Assembly (NCBI RefSeq): GCF_014647835.1
Contig: NZ_BMPY01000027.1
Coordinates: forward strand, 1 to 64,000
Reading direction: 5' to 3'
Length of the DNA stretch: 64,000 nt
From: Microbispora rosea subsp. aerata
GTDB taxonomy: Bacteria; Actinomycetota; Actinomycetes; Streptosporangiales; Streptosporangiaceae
Positions 1-7,576 of the stretch are shown here, piece by piece (the stretch's first letter is position 1; the number at the start of each line of letters is the position of its first letter). Below the pieces are notes generated by a model. It was not told where the DNA came from. It did not search any database and saw only the letters and a list, made by a program, of their open reading frames with translations. The translations under genes were made by a program, and so were the position numbers.

Positions 1-1
1 C

Positions 2-703
2 GAGATCGGGACCGTCGCGCACATCAGGGCGTACGCGCAAGCCCGCGGCCTGGCCGTGCGGCAGGTGGACCTCAACGCCCAGTTCCGCTGCGGCGGCAGC
101 CGTGCGTACGAGGAGTGGGTGCTGCGCCTGCTCGGCCTGAACGGCGAGGATCCGCAGCCGTGGACCGGCGACCCGCACTTCGAGGTGACCCTCGCGGAGT
201 CGCCGTACGAGCTGGAAGGACTGCTGCGGAGGAAGCTGAACGACGGTTACTCGGCACGGATGACGGCCGGTTTCTGCTGGCCGTGGAGCGACCCGGACGG
301 CGACCGCCTCGTCCCCGACGTGCGGATCGACGACTGGTCCAAACCGTGGAACGTCAAGGGCGACCGCGCCGTCGGCGACGCCCCTCCCAGCGCGCTGTGG
401 GCCACCATGCCGGGCGGTTTCGAACAGGTCGGCTGCGTGTACACCGCCCAGGGCTTCGAGTACGACTGGAACGGCGTCATCGTCGGCCCCGACCTCGTCT
501 ACCGCGACGGCCGCCTGGTCACCGTACGCGCCGCCAGCAAAGACCCCGCGTTGCTGAAGAAGAACGTCACGGACGAGCAGGCCGACCGGCTGATCCGCAA
601 CACCTACAAGGTGCTGCTCACCCGTGGCATGGTCGGCACGGCGCTCTATTCGGTCGACGCCAAGACGCAGGACTTCCTCGCCTCGCTGCTGCCGGATCGA
701 TGA
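2..703 (+). CDS. DUF2075 / Schlafen-group-3-like helicase-domain protein, C-terminal part
   Basis: The gene enters from the left edge: the reading frame is open from base 2, upstream of the first in-frame GTG at 56, so only the C-terminal part of about 233 residues is visible. It shows the helicase-like tail of DUF2075 proteins: an AQFRC-GS-Y-EW block near its beginning (an RNA/DNA-helicase motif with the conserved Arg) and a later TAQGFEYDWNGVIVGPDL block, which is the motif V/VI signature of the family. Such proteins are large P-loop ATPases, often carrying an N-terminal nuclease, and are found in accessory and defence-associated loci; the nuclease and Walker A parts would lie outside this window. 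Function beyond nucleic-acid-linked ATPase is unknown. Confidence 0.75.
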   Translation, partial: EIGTVAHIRAYAQARGLAVRQVDLNAQFRCGGSRAYEEWVLRLLGLNGEDPQPWTGDPHFEVTLAESPYELEGLLRRKLNDGYSARMTAGFCWPWSDPDGDRLVPDVRIDDWSKPWNVKGDRAVGDAPPSALWATMPGGFEQVGCVYTAQGFEYDWNGVIVGPDLVYRDGRLVTVRAASKDPALLKKNVTDEQADRLIRNTYKVLLTRGMVGTALYSVDAKTQDFLASLLPDR

Positions 704-946
704 GGCATCCGGCTGGAACGCCTCGCAGCCGATGACCCGAGCCGCAATCCCGCACTCGTCACGGGGCCCGGCGACCTCGGCGACCTGCTGAAGATCAGAC
801 GCCCGGACCGGTGGTGAGAAAAACATGGAGCGATCGACGCGGTCCCCGCCACCAGGACGTCGGCGTACCTCACGCGGATGGGCCGCCCGCCGGAGCGCAC
901 CGGGGCGGGCTGAGGGGATGGACTATGCTCGTGGCGTTCGCAGGAT

Positions 947-958
947 GAACGGGCGTTC
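947..958. promoter_or_regulatory. Short palindrome GAACG-GG-CGTTC before the thiolase gene
   Basis: Five-bp arms separated by two bases, ending 25 bp before the thiolase start. A TATGCT hexamer at 924-929 could be a -10 element, which would place the palindrome just downstream of the transcription start, a usual place for a TetR/MarR-type operator. No regulator gene is adjacent, so this is a candidate only. Confidence 0.3.
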
Positions 959-982
959 GAATAGCGGACGAAGGGAAACGCC

Positions 983-2170
983 ATGAATCCGGCCTTCGTC
1001 TACGCCGCGGCGCGCACGCCGTTCGGCAGGTTCAACGGCGCGCTCGCGGATGTCCGCCCGGACGATCTGGCGGCCACCGCGTTGCGCGGCGTGCTGGCGA
1101 AGCTCCCCGGGCTGGATCCGGCGGAGATCGGCGACGTCGTGTGGGGCAACGCCAACGGCGCGGGCGAGGACAACCGCAACGTGGGCCGGATGGCGGTGCT
1201 GCTGGCCGGGCTGCCGGTGACGGTCCCGGCGACCACGGTGAACCGGCTGTGCGGGTCGAGCCTGGACGCCGCGATGATCGGCTCGCGTACGATCGAGTGC
1301 GGCGACGCCGACGTCGTCGTCACCGGTGGCGTGGAGTCGATGACGAGGGCTCCGTGGGTGCTGCCCAAGCCGTCGCGGGCCTTCCCCGCCGGTGATGTGA
1401 CCGCGGTGTCCACCACGCTCGGCTGGCGGCTGGTGAACCCGCGGATGCCCAAGGAGTGGACCGTCTCGCTCGGCGAGGCCAACGAGCGGCTCGGTGAGAG
1501 GTTCGGCGTCGCGCGCGAGCGGCAGGACGCCTTCGCCGCGCGGTCCCACACGCTTGCCGACGCGGCCTGGAACGACGGCTTCTACGACGACCTGGTCGTG
1601 CCGGTCGAGGGCGCCGGCCTCACCCGCGACGAGGGCATCCGGCCGGGCACGACGCCGGAGGTCCTCGCCGGGCTCAAACCGGCCTTCCGGCCCGACGGCA
1701 CCATCACCGCCGGCAACGCCTCCCCGCTCAGCGACGGCGCCTCCGCGGTCGTGCTCGGCTCGGAGGCCGCCGCCGGCCGGATCGGCGCCGACCCGATCGC
1801 CCGCGTCGCGGGCCGCGGGGCGTGCGCGCTCGAACCCCAGATGTTCGGGTACGCGCCGGTCGAGGCCGCCGACCAGGCGCTGCGCCGGGCCGGCATCGGC
1901 TGGGACGACGTCGGCGCGGTGGAGCTGAACGAGGCGTTCGCCGTTCAGTCGCTGGTGTGCCTGGACGCCTGGAAGGTCGACCCCGAGATCGTCAACACCA
2001 GGGGCGGCGCGATCGCCCTCGGCCACCCGCTGGGGGCCTCGGGCGGGCGCGTGCTCGGCACGCTCGCCCACGTGCTGCGCGAACGGCGGCAGCGGTGGGG
2101 CCTGGCCGCGATCTGCATCGGCGTCGGCCAGGGCCTGGCCGTCGTCTTGGAGAACGTGAGCGCCGCATGA
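983..2170 (+). CDS. Thiolase (acetyl-CoA acyltransferase family)
   Basis: A 395-residue thiolase, the normal length for the degradative family (FadA/PcaF-like). It would cleave a 3-ketoacyl-CoA with CoA to acetyl-CoA plus a shortened acyl-CoA, or run in reverse. All catalytic elements are visible: nucleophile Cys90 in NRLCGSS, the NEAFA motif at 316-320, His348 in GHPLGASG, and Cys378 in the C-terminal C-I-G segment. The ATG is preceded by an AAGGGAA-type ribosome binding site. The gene stands alone: the next plus-strand reading frame overlaps its stop by ATGA but encodes only 35 unrecognisable residues. Thiolases of this type serve beta-oxidation or aromatic degradation; nothing nearby fixes the substrate. 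Confidence 0.9.
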   Translation: MNPAFVYAAARTPFGRFNGALADVRPDDLAATALRGVLAKLPGLDPAEIGDVVWGNANGAGEDNRNVGRMAVLLAGLPVTVPATTVNRLCGSSLDAAMIGSRTIECGDADVVVTGGVESMTRAPWVLPKPSRAFPAGDVTAVSTTLGWRLVNPRMPKEWTVSLGEANERLGERFGVARERQDAFAARSHTLADAAWNDGFYDDLVVPVEGAGLTRDEGIRPGTTPEVLAGLKPAFRPDGTITAGNASPLSDGASAVVLGSEAAAGRIGADPIARVAGRGACALEPQMFGYAPVEAADQALRRAGIGWDDVGAVELNEAFAVQSLVCLDAWKVDPEIVNTRGGAIALGHPLGASGGRVLGTLAHVLRERRQRWGLAAICIGVGQGLAVVLENVSAA

Positions 2171-2321
2171 CCGCCGTGTTCACCGACCCCGAGGAGAGCC
2201 GCGGCGGGCGTCGCGGACGGCCTCAGGTCACCGTGACCGAGAGGTACGTTACGAGCGCGGCCGAGCCCGCCTGACCGGCTCGCGGCGCGACCGGCTGGTC
2301 CTGGCCGGGCAGCCGAGGGCG

Positions 2322-2777
2322 TCAGCCGGGGGACCAATACTTGACGAGCATCTTGTCCAGCCTGCTCACGACCGGCCGCCAGGACGGGGGCAGGGTGTAA
2401 CGCGTGGCACTGTGCCCCTTGTAGGTGAGCCGGTAGGCGATGAAGTCCGCGCCCGGCGGCCGCGGCTCGGAGCGGCCGAGCCGCAGGTGCTTGAGCGCGG
2501 CGCGCAGGCCGCGCCATTCGGCCGTGGTCAGGCACGCGCGGACGGTGCGCCCGGTGCGCCGGCTCAGCGCGGCGCAGCCGTCGGTGTAGACGACCACCCT
2601 GTTGCGCAGCCCGGCGAACCCGCCCTCCTCCCGCAACTCCACGAGCGGTTTCCTGTGCGCCGCGACGGCCTCGGCGGGAGCCGTGACGGCCTCGGCCGGG
2701 GCGGTGACGGCCTCGGCGGGAGCCGTGGCGACCAGGACGGGCAGCGCCGCCAGCAGCGCGGCACGCGAAATCCTCAT
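2322..2777 (-). CDS. Secreted emfourin-like protein (putative metalloprotease inhibitor)
   Basis: 151 residues when started at the ATG at 2777, which gives a clean signal peptide (MRISRAALLAALPVLVATA); an upstream in-frame ATG at 2813 would add 12 arginine-rich residues and is less likely. After the signal come three exact copies of TAPAEAV (residues 18-38), then a domain beginning ELREEGGFAGLR and ending in a helical DKMLVKYW segment. The EGGFAG-R opening, followed by a strand ending in Y-L-Y, resembles emfourins, small inhibitors of M4 metalloproteases that usually sit next to the protease gene. No M4 protease lies in this window, so the partner is unknown. The resemblance was judged by eye and is moderate. 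Confidence 0.55.
   Translation of the reverse strand: MRISRAALLAALPVLVATAPAEAVTAPAEAVTAPAEAVAAHRKPLVELREEGGFAGLRNRVVVYTDGCAALSRRTGRTVRACLTTAEWRGLRAALKHLRLGRSEPRPPGADFIAYRLTYKGHSATRYTLPPSWRPVVSRLDKMLVKYWSPG
2664..2726 (-). repeat. Three 21-bp in-frame repeats encoding TAPAEAV
   Basis: Three consecutive near-identical 21-bp units within the emfourin-like gene, directly after the signal peptide. They extend a flexible linker and are a likely site of copy-number variation. Confidence 0.85.
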
Positions 2778-2827
2778 GCCCTCTATGACGTATCGCCGCG
2801 CCCGCCGGCTCATCGCGGGCAGAGCCG

Positions 2828-3205
2828 TCAGCTCCGGACGAGGCAGAACGGGTGGCCCGCCGGGTCCGCGTAGACCCTCCAGCCACGCGTTCCGTCACCG
2901 GCGTCCAGCAGCGTGGCGCCGAGCGCGAGGACCTTCTCCTGGGCCTGATCGAGATCCTCCACGCCCAGGTCGAGGTGGAACTGCTGCGGATGAGCCGGGT
3001 CGGGCCAGTGCGGCGGCCGATAGTCCGCCACCCGCTGGAAGGCCAGCACGATCCCGGACGCGGTGTGGAGGGTCGCCCAGTCGTCGTCCAGTGACCACCG
3101 CGGGTCCGGCCTGTTCACCTCGCCGCCGACGAGCGCGGCGTAGAAGCGGGACAGTTCGTGCACGTCGGCGCAGTCCAGCACCACACACTGCAGGTCGGCG
3201 ATCAC
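2828..3205 (-). CDS. VOC-family (glyoxalase-like) protein
   Basis: A 125-residue single-domain protein with a GTG start at 3205; no ATG is available in frame for a long way upstream. It has the betaalphabetabetabeta pattern of the vicinal oxygen chelate superfamily: LQCVVLDCADVHELSRFYAALVG at the N terminus, HLDLGVEDLDQAQEKVLALGA in the middle, and YADPAGHPFCLV at the end. These three signatures are typical of glyoxalase/bleomycin-resistance-like proteins of unknown substrate in actinomycetes. The gene lies 50 bp upstream of the emfourin-like gene on the same strand and could be co-transcribed with it. The ribosome binding site before the GTG is poor. Confidence 0.8.
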   Translation of the reverse strand: MIADLQCVVLDCADVHELSRFYAALVGGEVNRPDPRWSLDDDWATLHTASGIVLAFQRVADYRPPHWPDPAHPQQFHLDLGVEDLDQAQEKVLALGATLLDAGDGTRGWRVYADPAGHPFCLVRS

Positions 3206-3367
3206 GAGGAGCAGATTAGCCCAGCACGCATGGAGGCGGGAGGCGCGCGCGGGGAGTTTGCCCACTGACGGGGACCGGCACGACCGGCCTTCACCCTTAC
3301 CCGGGCATACGTGATGAGCGCCGTCTTTCCGGGCGGCGACCGGCCGATTGACATGAGGAGACGCCGA

Positions 3368-4579
3368 ATGAGTGCCGACGAGCAGACGCTGAGCTATCCG
3401 ATCCCCAACGACGCGGCGCTGGATCCGCCCGCGGAGTGGGCCGAGCTGCGCGCCGGATGCCCGGTGGCCCACGTCAGGCTGCCCAGCGGCGACCGGGCGA
3501 CGCTGCTGACCCGCTACACGGACGTCAAGCGGGTGCTGGCCGACCCGCGCTCCACGCGTCTGCTCAACGCGCCCGACGCGGCCCGGCTGTCGGCCGAGGG
3601 CGACGGGGTGTTCAGCGGCGAGCTGGCGGCGATCATCCCCGACAGCGGCGCGGAGCACCAGCACTGGCGGCGGCTGGTCGGCAGGTGGTTCACCGCCAAG
3701 CGGATGAACGCCCTGCGGCCCGCCATGGTCCAGATCGCCGAGGATCTCATCGACGACATGGTCAAGCGCGGCGCGCCGGGCGACCTGCGGGCGGGCCTCG
3801 GCTTCCCGCTGCCGGTCTACGTCATCTGCGACATGCTCGGCGTGCCCGCCGCCGACCGGGACCGGTTCTCCTACTGGTCCGACACCCTGCTCAACCTCAC
3901 CAGGTACGGCAAGGAGGAGGCCGATGCCGCCCAGGGCGAGTTCTTCGAGTACATGTCCGGCCTCGTCGCCGCCAAGCGCGCCGAGCCCGGCGACGACCTG
4001 CTGAGCGAGCTGATCGCGGCCGGCGGGCCGGAAGACGGCGGGCTGACCGACGTCCAGATCCTGGTCACCGGCATGGCGCTGCTGGTCGCCGGGCACGAGA
4101 CCACCGCCAACATGATCGGCAAGATGGTCGCCATGCTGCTCGCCGACCGCACCCGATGGGAGCGGCTGCTGGCCGACCCGTCGCTGATCCGCACCGCGGT
4201 GGAGGAGTCGCTGCGCTTCGACGCCAACGCCGGGTTCGGCCTGCCCCGCTACCTGAACGCGGAGACCGAGGTCGGCGGCACGGTTCTGCCCCGGGGCACG
4301 ACCGTGGTGTGCAGCATGGCCGCGGCCAACCGCGACGAGACCGTGTTCGGCAACGCCGGCGAGATGGACCTGGCCCGCAGCCCGAACCCCCACCTGGCCT
4401 TCGGGCACGGCGCCCACTCCTGCCTGGGGCAGGCGCTCGCGCGCACCGAGCTGCAGGTCGCCCTGGAAGTGCTGCTGCGCAGGCTGCCGACCCTGGAGCT
4501 GGCCGTGCCCGTCGAGAAGCTGGAACGCGTGGAGGGGCTGGCCGTGGGCGGCCTGCGCGAAGTCCCGGTCCGCTGGTGA
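3368..4579 (+). CDS. Cytochrome P450
   Basis: A 403-residue soluble bacterial P450. The ATG at 3368 is chosen because it follows a GAGGAGA ribosome binding site; an upstream ATG at 3311 would add 19 unconserved residues. Visible motifs: the I-helix oxygen-activation motif AGHETT at 241-246, the K-helix E280-S-L-R283, and the heme loop FGHGAHSCLG at 345-354 with proximal Cys352. Small ferredoxin downstream, 35 bp away, supplies electrons. Sequence style (PIPNDAALDPPAEWAELR) is that of the CYP105/CYP107-type actinomycete enzymes that oxidise xenobiotics or natural products; the substrate cannot be read from the sequence. Confidence 0.93.
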   Translation: MSADEQTLSYPIPNDAALDPPAEWAELRAGCPVAHVRLPSGDRATLLTRYTDVKRVLADPRSTRLLNAPDAARLSAEGDGVFSGELAAIIPDSGAEHQHWRRLVGRWFTAKRMNALRPAMVQIAEDLIDDMVKRGAPGDLRAGLGFPLPVYVICDMLGVPAADRDRFSYWSDTLLNLTRYGKEEADAAQGEFFEYMSGLVAAKRAEPGDDLLSELIAAGGPEDGGLTDVQILVTGMALLVAGHETTANMIGKMVAMLLADRTRWERLLADPSLIRTAVEESLRFDANAGFGLPRYLNAETEVGGTVLPRGTTVVCSMAAANRDETVFGNAGEMDLARSPNPHLAFGHGAHSCLGQALARTELQVALEVLLRRLPTLELAVPVEKLERVEGLAVGGLREVPVRW

Positions 4580-4614
4580 CGTACGACGGCCCGATCGGCG
4601 AGGAGGACACGGAC

Positions 4615-4815
4615 ATGAAGGTCGTCACCGACGAGGCGAAGTGCTGCGGCGCCGGGCAGTGCGTGCTGCTCGCGCCCGAGGTGTTCGGCCAGCGCGACGA
4701 GGACGGCGTCGTCGTCCTGCTCGAACCCCGGCCCGCCGAGGACCGGCATGCCGCGGTCCGCGAGGCCGCCGCCGTGTGCCCGGGCGCCGCCATCCGGCTG
4801 GACGAGGACGCCTGA
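4615..4815 (+). CDS. [3Fe-4S]-type ferredoxin partner of the P450
   Basis: A 66-residue ferredoxin with cysteines at 10, 11, 16 and 55; the arrangement C-x5-C with a distant C-P is that of the one-cluster ferredoxins found next to actinomycete P450 genes. The motif CGAGQC followed by APEVFGQ is typical. It starts 35 bp after the P450 stop behind an AGGAGG ribosome binding site, so the pair is an operon in which this protein shuttles electrons from a ferredoxin reductase encoded elsewhere. The extra Cys11 next to Cys10 is a minor variation within the first motif. Confidence 0.93.
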   Translation: MKVVTDEAKCCGAGQCVLLAPEVFGQRDEDGVVVLLEPRPAEDRHAAVREAAAVCPGAAIRLDEDA

Positions 4816-4845
4816 GCCTTCGCGTACGCCCGGCGCCGTCCCGCG

Positions 4846-5943
4846 TCAGGCCCGGGGACGAGGCGGCGCGGTGCTTTCGCGGACGACCAGGCGGACGGGG
4901 ACGAGGTCGGTGCCGGGCCGCGACGCGCCGCCCTCGCGGATCTGCCGCAGGACGCCCTGGACGCAGCGCCGGCCGACCTCCGCGAAGTCCTGGTGCACGG
5001 TCGTCAGCGGTGGCACGAAGCAGGAGGCGTCGGGGATGTCGTCGAAGCCGACCACGCTGACGTCGGCCGGGACCGCACGCCCCCGCTCGTGGAAGGCGCG
5101 CAGCAGGCCGAGGGCCATCTGGTCGTTGGAGGCGAACACCGCCGTGCATCCTGGTTCGTCGGCCAGCGCCAGCCCGGCGGCGTACCCCGACTCCGCGGAC
5201 CAGTCGCCGTGCAGCGGCGGGGGCACCGGCCGCCCGGCCTCCTCCAGGGCGAGGCGCCACGCCTGGGCGCGGCGCTGGCTGGCGAAGGACGTCTTCGGGC
5301 CGGTGACGTGCCAGACCGTCTCGTGGCCGAGATCGAGCAGATGGCGGACGGCGAGCCGGGCGCCCTCGGCCTGGTCGGTGTCGACCACGCTGTAGCGGTC
5401 CCCGGCGTCGGAGTCCACGACGACGACGTGGACGCCGGGCGGCAGCGTCACCGTGCCCGCGTCGAGGAGATGGACCTCGATGATGACGATGACGGCGTCG
5501 ACGGCCAGCTCGCCCATCCGGGTGAAGGCGCCCAGCACGTTGTCCTGGGTCGGGATGCCGATGGGGATCAGCGTGATCGCGTAGCCCTCGGCCGCGGCGT
5601 GGGTGGCGATCGCCTCCACGGTGCGGCTGTTGCCGGTCGAGGCCAGCCCGAAGAGGATCACGCCGATCGTGTTGAACTGCCCGTAGCGCAGCGCCCGGGC
5701 GGCGCTGTTGGGCCGGTAGCCCAGCTCCCGCATCGCCGCGAGCACCTGCTCGCGGGTCGCGCCGACGACGCCGGGGTGACCGTTGGCGACCCTGGAGACC
5801 GTCTGCGACGAGACGCCCGCGAGCCTGGCCACGTCGGCCATCGAGACCCGCTGCTTGCGGCGCCCGCCCGGGATGCCCGAGCCGCCCCGCTGCGCGCCGC
5901 CGATCGGCGCCGGGACCTGCCGGGCCGGGCCGTCCGCATCCAT
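4846..5943 (-). CDS. LacI-family transcriptional regulator
   Basis: 365 residues with the start at 5943. An N-terminal LacI helix-turn-helix is at about residues 36-90 (MADVARLAGVSSQTVSRVANG), followed by the periplasmic-binding-like effector domain (NTIGVILFGL through FDDIPDASCFVPPLTTV). If started at the internal ATG at 5841 it would be 331 residues, closer to the family norm, so the true start is uncertain. It is divergent from a beta-galactosidase pseudogene and separated from it by a perfect 12-bp palindrome of LacI type, so its ancestral role was probably repression of galactoside use. With the enzyme gene broken, its present target may be elsewhere, for instance the similar palindrome at 7527-7536. 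Confidence 0.9.
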   Translation of the reverse strand: MDADGPARQVPAPIGGAQRGGSGIPGGRRKQRVSMADVARLAGVSSQTVSRVANGHPGVVGATREQVLAAMRELGYRPNSAARALRYGQFNTIGVILFGLASTGNSRTVEAIATHAAAEGYAITLIPIGIPTQDNVLGAFTRMGELAVDAVIVIIEVHLLDAGTVTLPPGVHVVVVDSDAGDRYSVVDTDQAEGARLAVRHLLDLGHETVWHVTGPKTSFASQRRAQAWRLALEEAGRPVPPPLHGDWSAESGYAAGLALADEPGCTAVFASNDQMALGLLRAFHERGRAVPADVSVVGFDDIPDASCFVPPLTTVHQDFAEVGRRCVQGVLRQIREGGASRPGTDLVPVRLVVRESTAPPRPRA

Positions 5944-6063
5944 TCCCGTGTCGCTCCCGCTTGCTCCCCGTCGCCGGCGATCGTACGCCGAGATCGGACC
6001 GGATTGTGACGGTGGGGAACCCTTGACCTGTCGTAGGGCGGGTGTCACCATACCGCAGCAGAA

Positions 6064-6075
6064 GTTTACGTAAAC
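6064..6075. promoter_or_regulatory. LacI-type operator palindrome GTTTACGTAAAC
   Basis: A perfect CG-centred 12-bp palindrome in the region between the divergent LacI gene and the GH42 remnant. A TTGACC hexamer at 6023-6028 can serve as a -35 for rightward transcription with a weak CATACC at 6049-6054, which puts the palindrome just after the promoter. Its position and form fit autoregulation plus repression of the former beta-galactosidase gene. Confidence 0.65.
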
Positions 6076-7479
6076 ATAACCCCGGCGACTCGAGAGCACG
6101 CGCTGCGGCTGACCCGCGCCCTCGCGGAGCGGTACGGCCGCCACCCCGCCCTCGCCGCCTGGCACGTCTCCGACGAGCTCGGCTGCCACAACGTCTACGA
6201 CTTCTCCGACGACGCCGCCGCGGCGTTCCGCGACTGGCTGCGGGCGCGGTACGGCACGCTGGAGGAGCTGAACCGCGCCTGGGCGACGTCGTTTTGGTCC
6301 CAGCGCTACAGCGACTGGGCGCAGGTCCTGCCGCCGCGCCTGGCGGCCTCCTTCCCCAACCCCACCCAGCAGCTCGACTTCAAGCGGTTCTCCTCCGACG
6401 CGCTGAAGGAGCACCTGCGCGCGGAGCGCGACATCCTGCGCGAGCTGACGCCGGACATCCCGTGACCACGAACTTCATGGTGATGGGCGAGACCAAGGGC
6501 ATGGACTACGCCGACTGGGCCGCCGAGGTCGACTTCGTCTCCAACGACCACTACCTGCTGCCGGGGCCCCGGGCCCGGGACGAGCTGTCGTTCTCGGCGA
6601 ACCTCACCGGCTCGCTCGCCGGCGGCCGGCCGTGGTGCCTGATGGAGCACTCCACCAGCGCGGTCAACTGGCAGCCGGTCAACCTCGCCAAGAAGCCCGG
6701 CGGCCTGGCCCGCGACTCCCACCCCACCTCGCTGATGCGCTACCGCCAGGAGGCCCTGGACTGGTATTCGGCCCTCCTCGACGCGGGCGTCCGCGCCGAC
6801 GTCGTCGGCAGGGACGCCGGCTTCGGCGGCTCGGCTGCTCGTGGCGCCGATCCTGCACCTCGTGCCCGGCGCGCTGGCCCGCAGGCCGGAGGACTACGTC
6901 GCCTCCGGCGGCCACCTCGTGACCACCTACTTCTCCGGCATCGTCGACGAGGACGACCACGTGTGGCTCGGCGGCTACCCCGGGGCGCTGCGCGACCTGC
7001 TCGGCATCCGCATCGAGGAGTTCGCCCCCCTCATGGAGGGCGAGGCCGTCGAGCTCGACCTCGGCGTGTCCGGCACCCTGTGGACCGACAGGATCGACGT
7101 CACCGACCCGGCGACCGAGGCCGTGGCGGCGTACAAGACGGGCGACCACGCGGGCCGCCCCGCCGTGACGACGCGCCGCACGGGGGCGGGCTCGGCGTCG
7201 TACGTCTCCACCCGGCTCGGCCCGGAGGGGCTCGGGGCCCTCCTCCCCCGCCTGCTGGACGTCGCCGGGATCTCCCCGGAGCTGCCGCCCGGCGTCCGGG
7301 GCCTGGTCGACCTGGCCATCCGCACCGACGGCGCCCACGACTACTGGTTCCCGATCAACCGTACGGACCGGCACGTGGACGTGTCCGCGATCTCCGGCGA
7401 GCCCGTCCACGGCCCCGTCCTCGCCCGGGAGTCCACCCTGGGTCCCCGGCAGGTCCGGATATTGCGGCGCCCCGCCTGA
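6076..7479 (+). pseudogene. GH42 beta-galactosidase pseudogene (N-terminus deleted, two frameshifts)
   Basis: Homology to GH42 enzymes begins abruptly at about 6076, immediately after the operator, with REHALRLTRALAERYG, which normally lies well inside the protein, so the start and roughly the first hundred-odd codons are missing. The first block (frame of 6094) holds the acid/base region WHVSDELGCH and ends at a stop at 6463-6465. Homology continues one base back in the next frame with TTNFMVMGETKGMDY and the nucleophile region LMEHSTSAVNW, then shifts again near 6826 into a frame that encodes RLLVAPILHLVPGAL and the C-terminal domain ending at 7479. A one-base deletion near 6462 and a one-base insertion near 6826 explain the pattern. 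Both catalytic glutamates survive but no complete product can be made. Confidence 0.88.
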
Positions 7480-7509
7480 CGTGAGCCCTTTATGGGAGCA
7501 ACAAAATCA

Positions 7510-7538
7510 TTGACAGGAGGTGACGGTAAACGTTTAAT
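7510..7538 (+). promoter_or_regulatory. Strong sigma-70-type promoter overlapped by a GalR/LacI-like operator
   Basis: TTGACA at 7510-7515 and TTTAAT at 7533-7538 are separated by 17 bp, an almost ideal housekeeping promoter. The palindrome TAAACGTTTA at 7527-7536 covers the spacer end and the -10 box, the classical arrangement for repression by a LacI/GalR-type protein. It drives the LamG protein gene at 7577. Confidence 0.75.
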
Positions 7539-7576
7539 GTCTGGCGATCTTGCTGATTTCGTACGGGAGATAACCT

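Noticed and set aside
2167-2274. A 35-codon frame whose ATG overlaps the thiolase stop as ATGA
   Set aside because: The overlap looks like a real junction but the product is short, has no recognisable features and no ribosome binding site beyond the coding end; a truncated former gene cannot be excluded.
3348-3353. TTGACA just before the P450 start as a -35 box
   Set aside because: It lies 14 bp before the ATG, leaving no room for a -10 and a start site; probably chance within the ribosome binding region.
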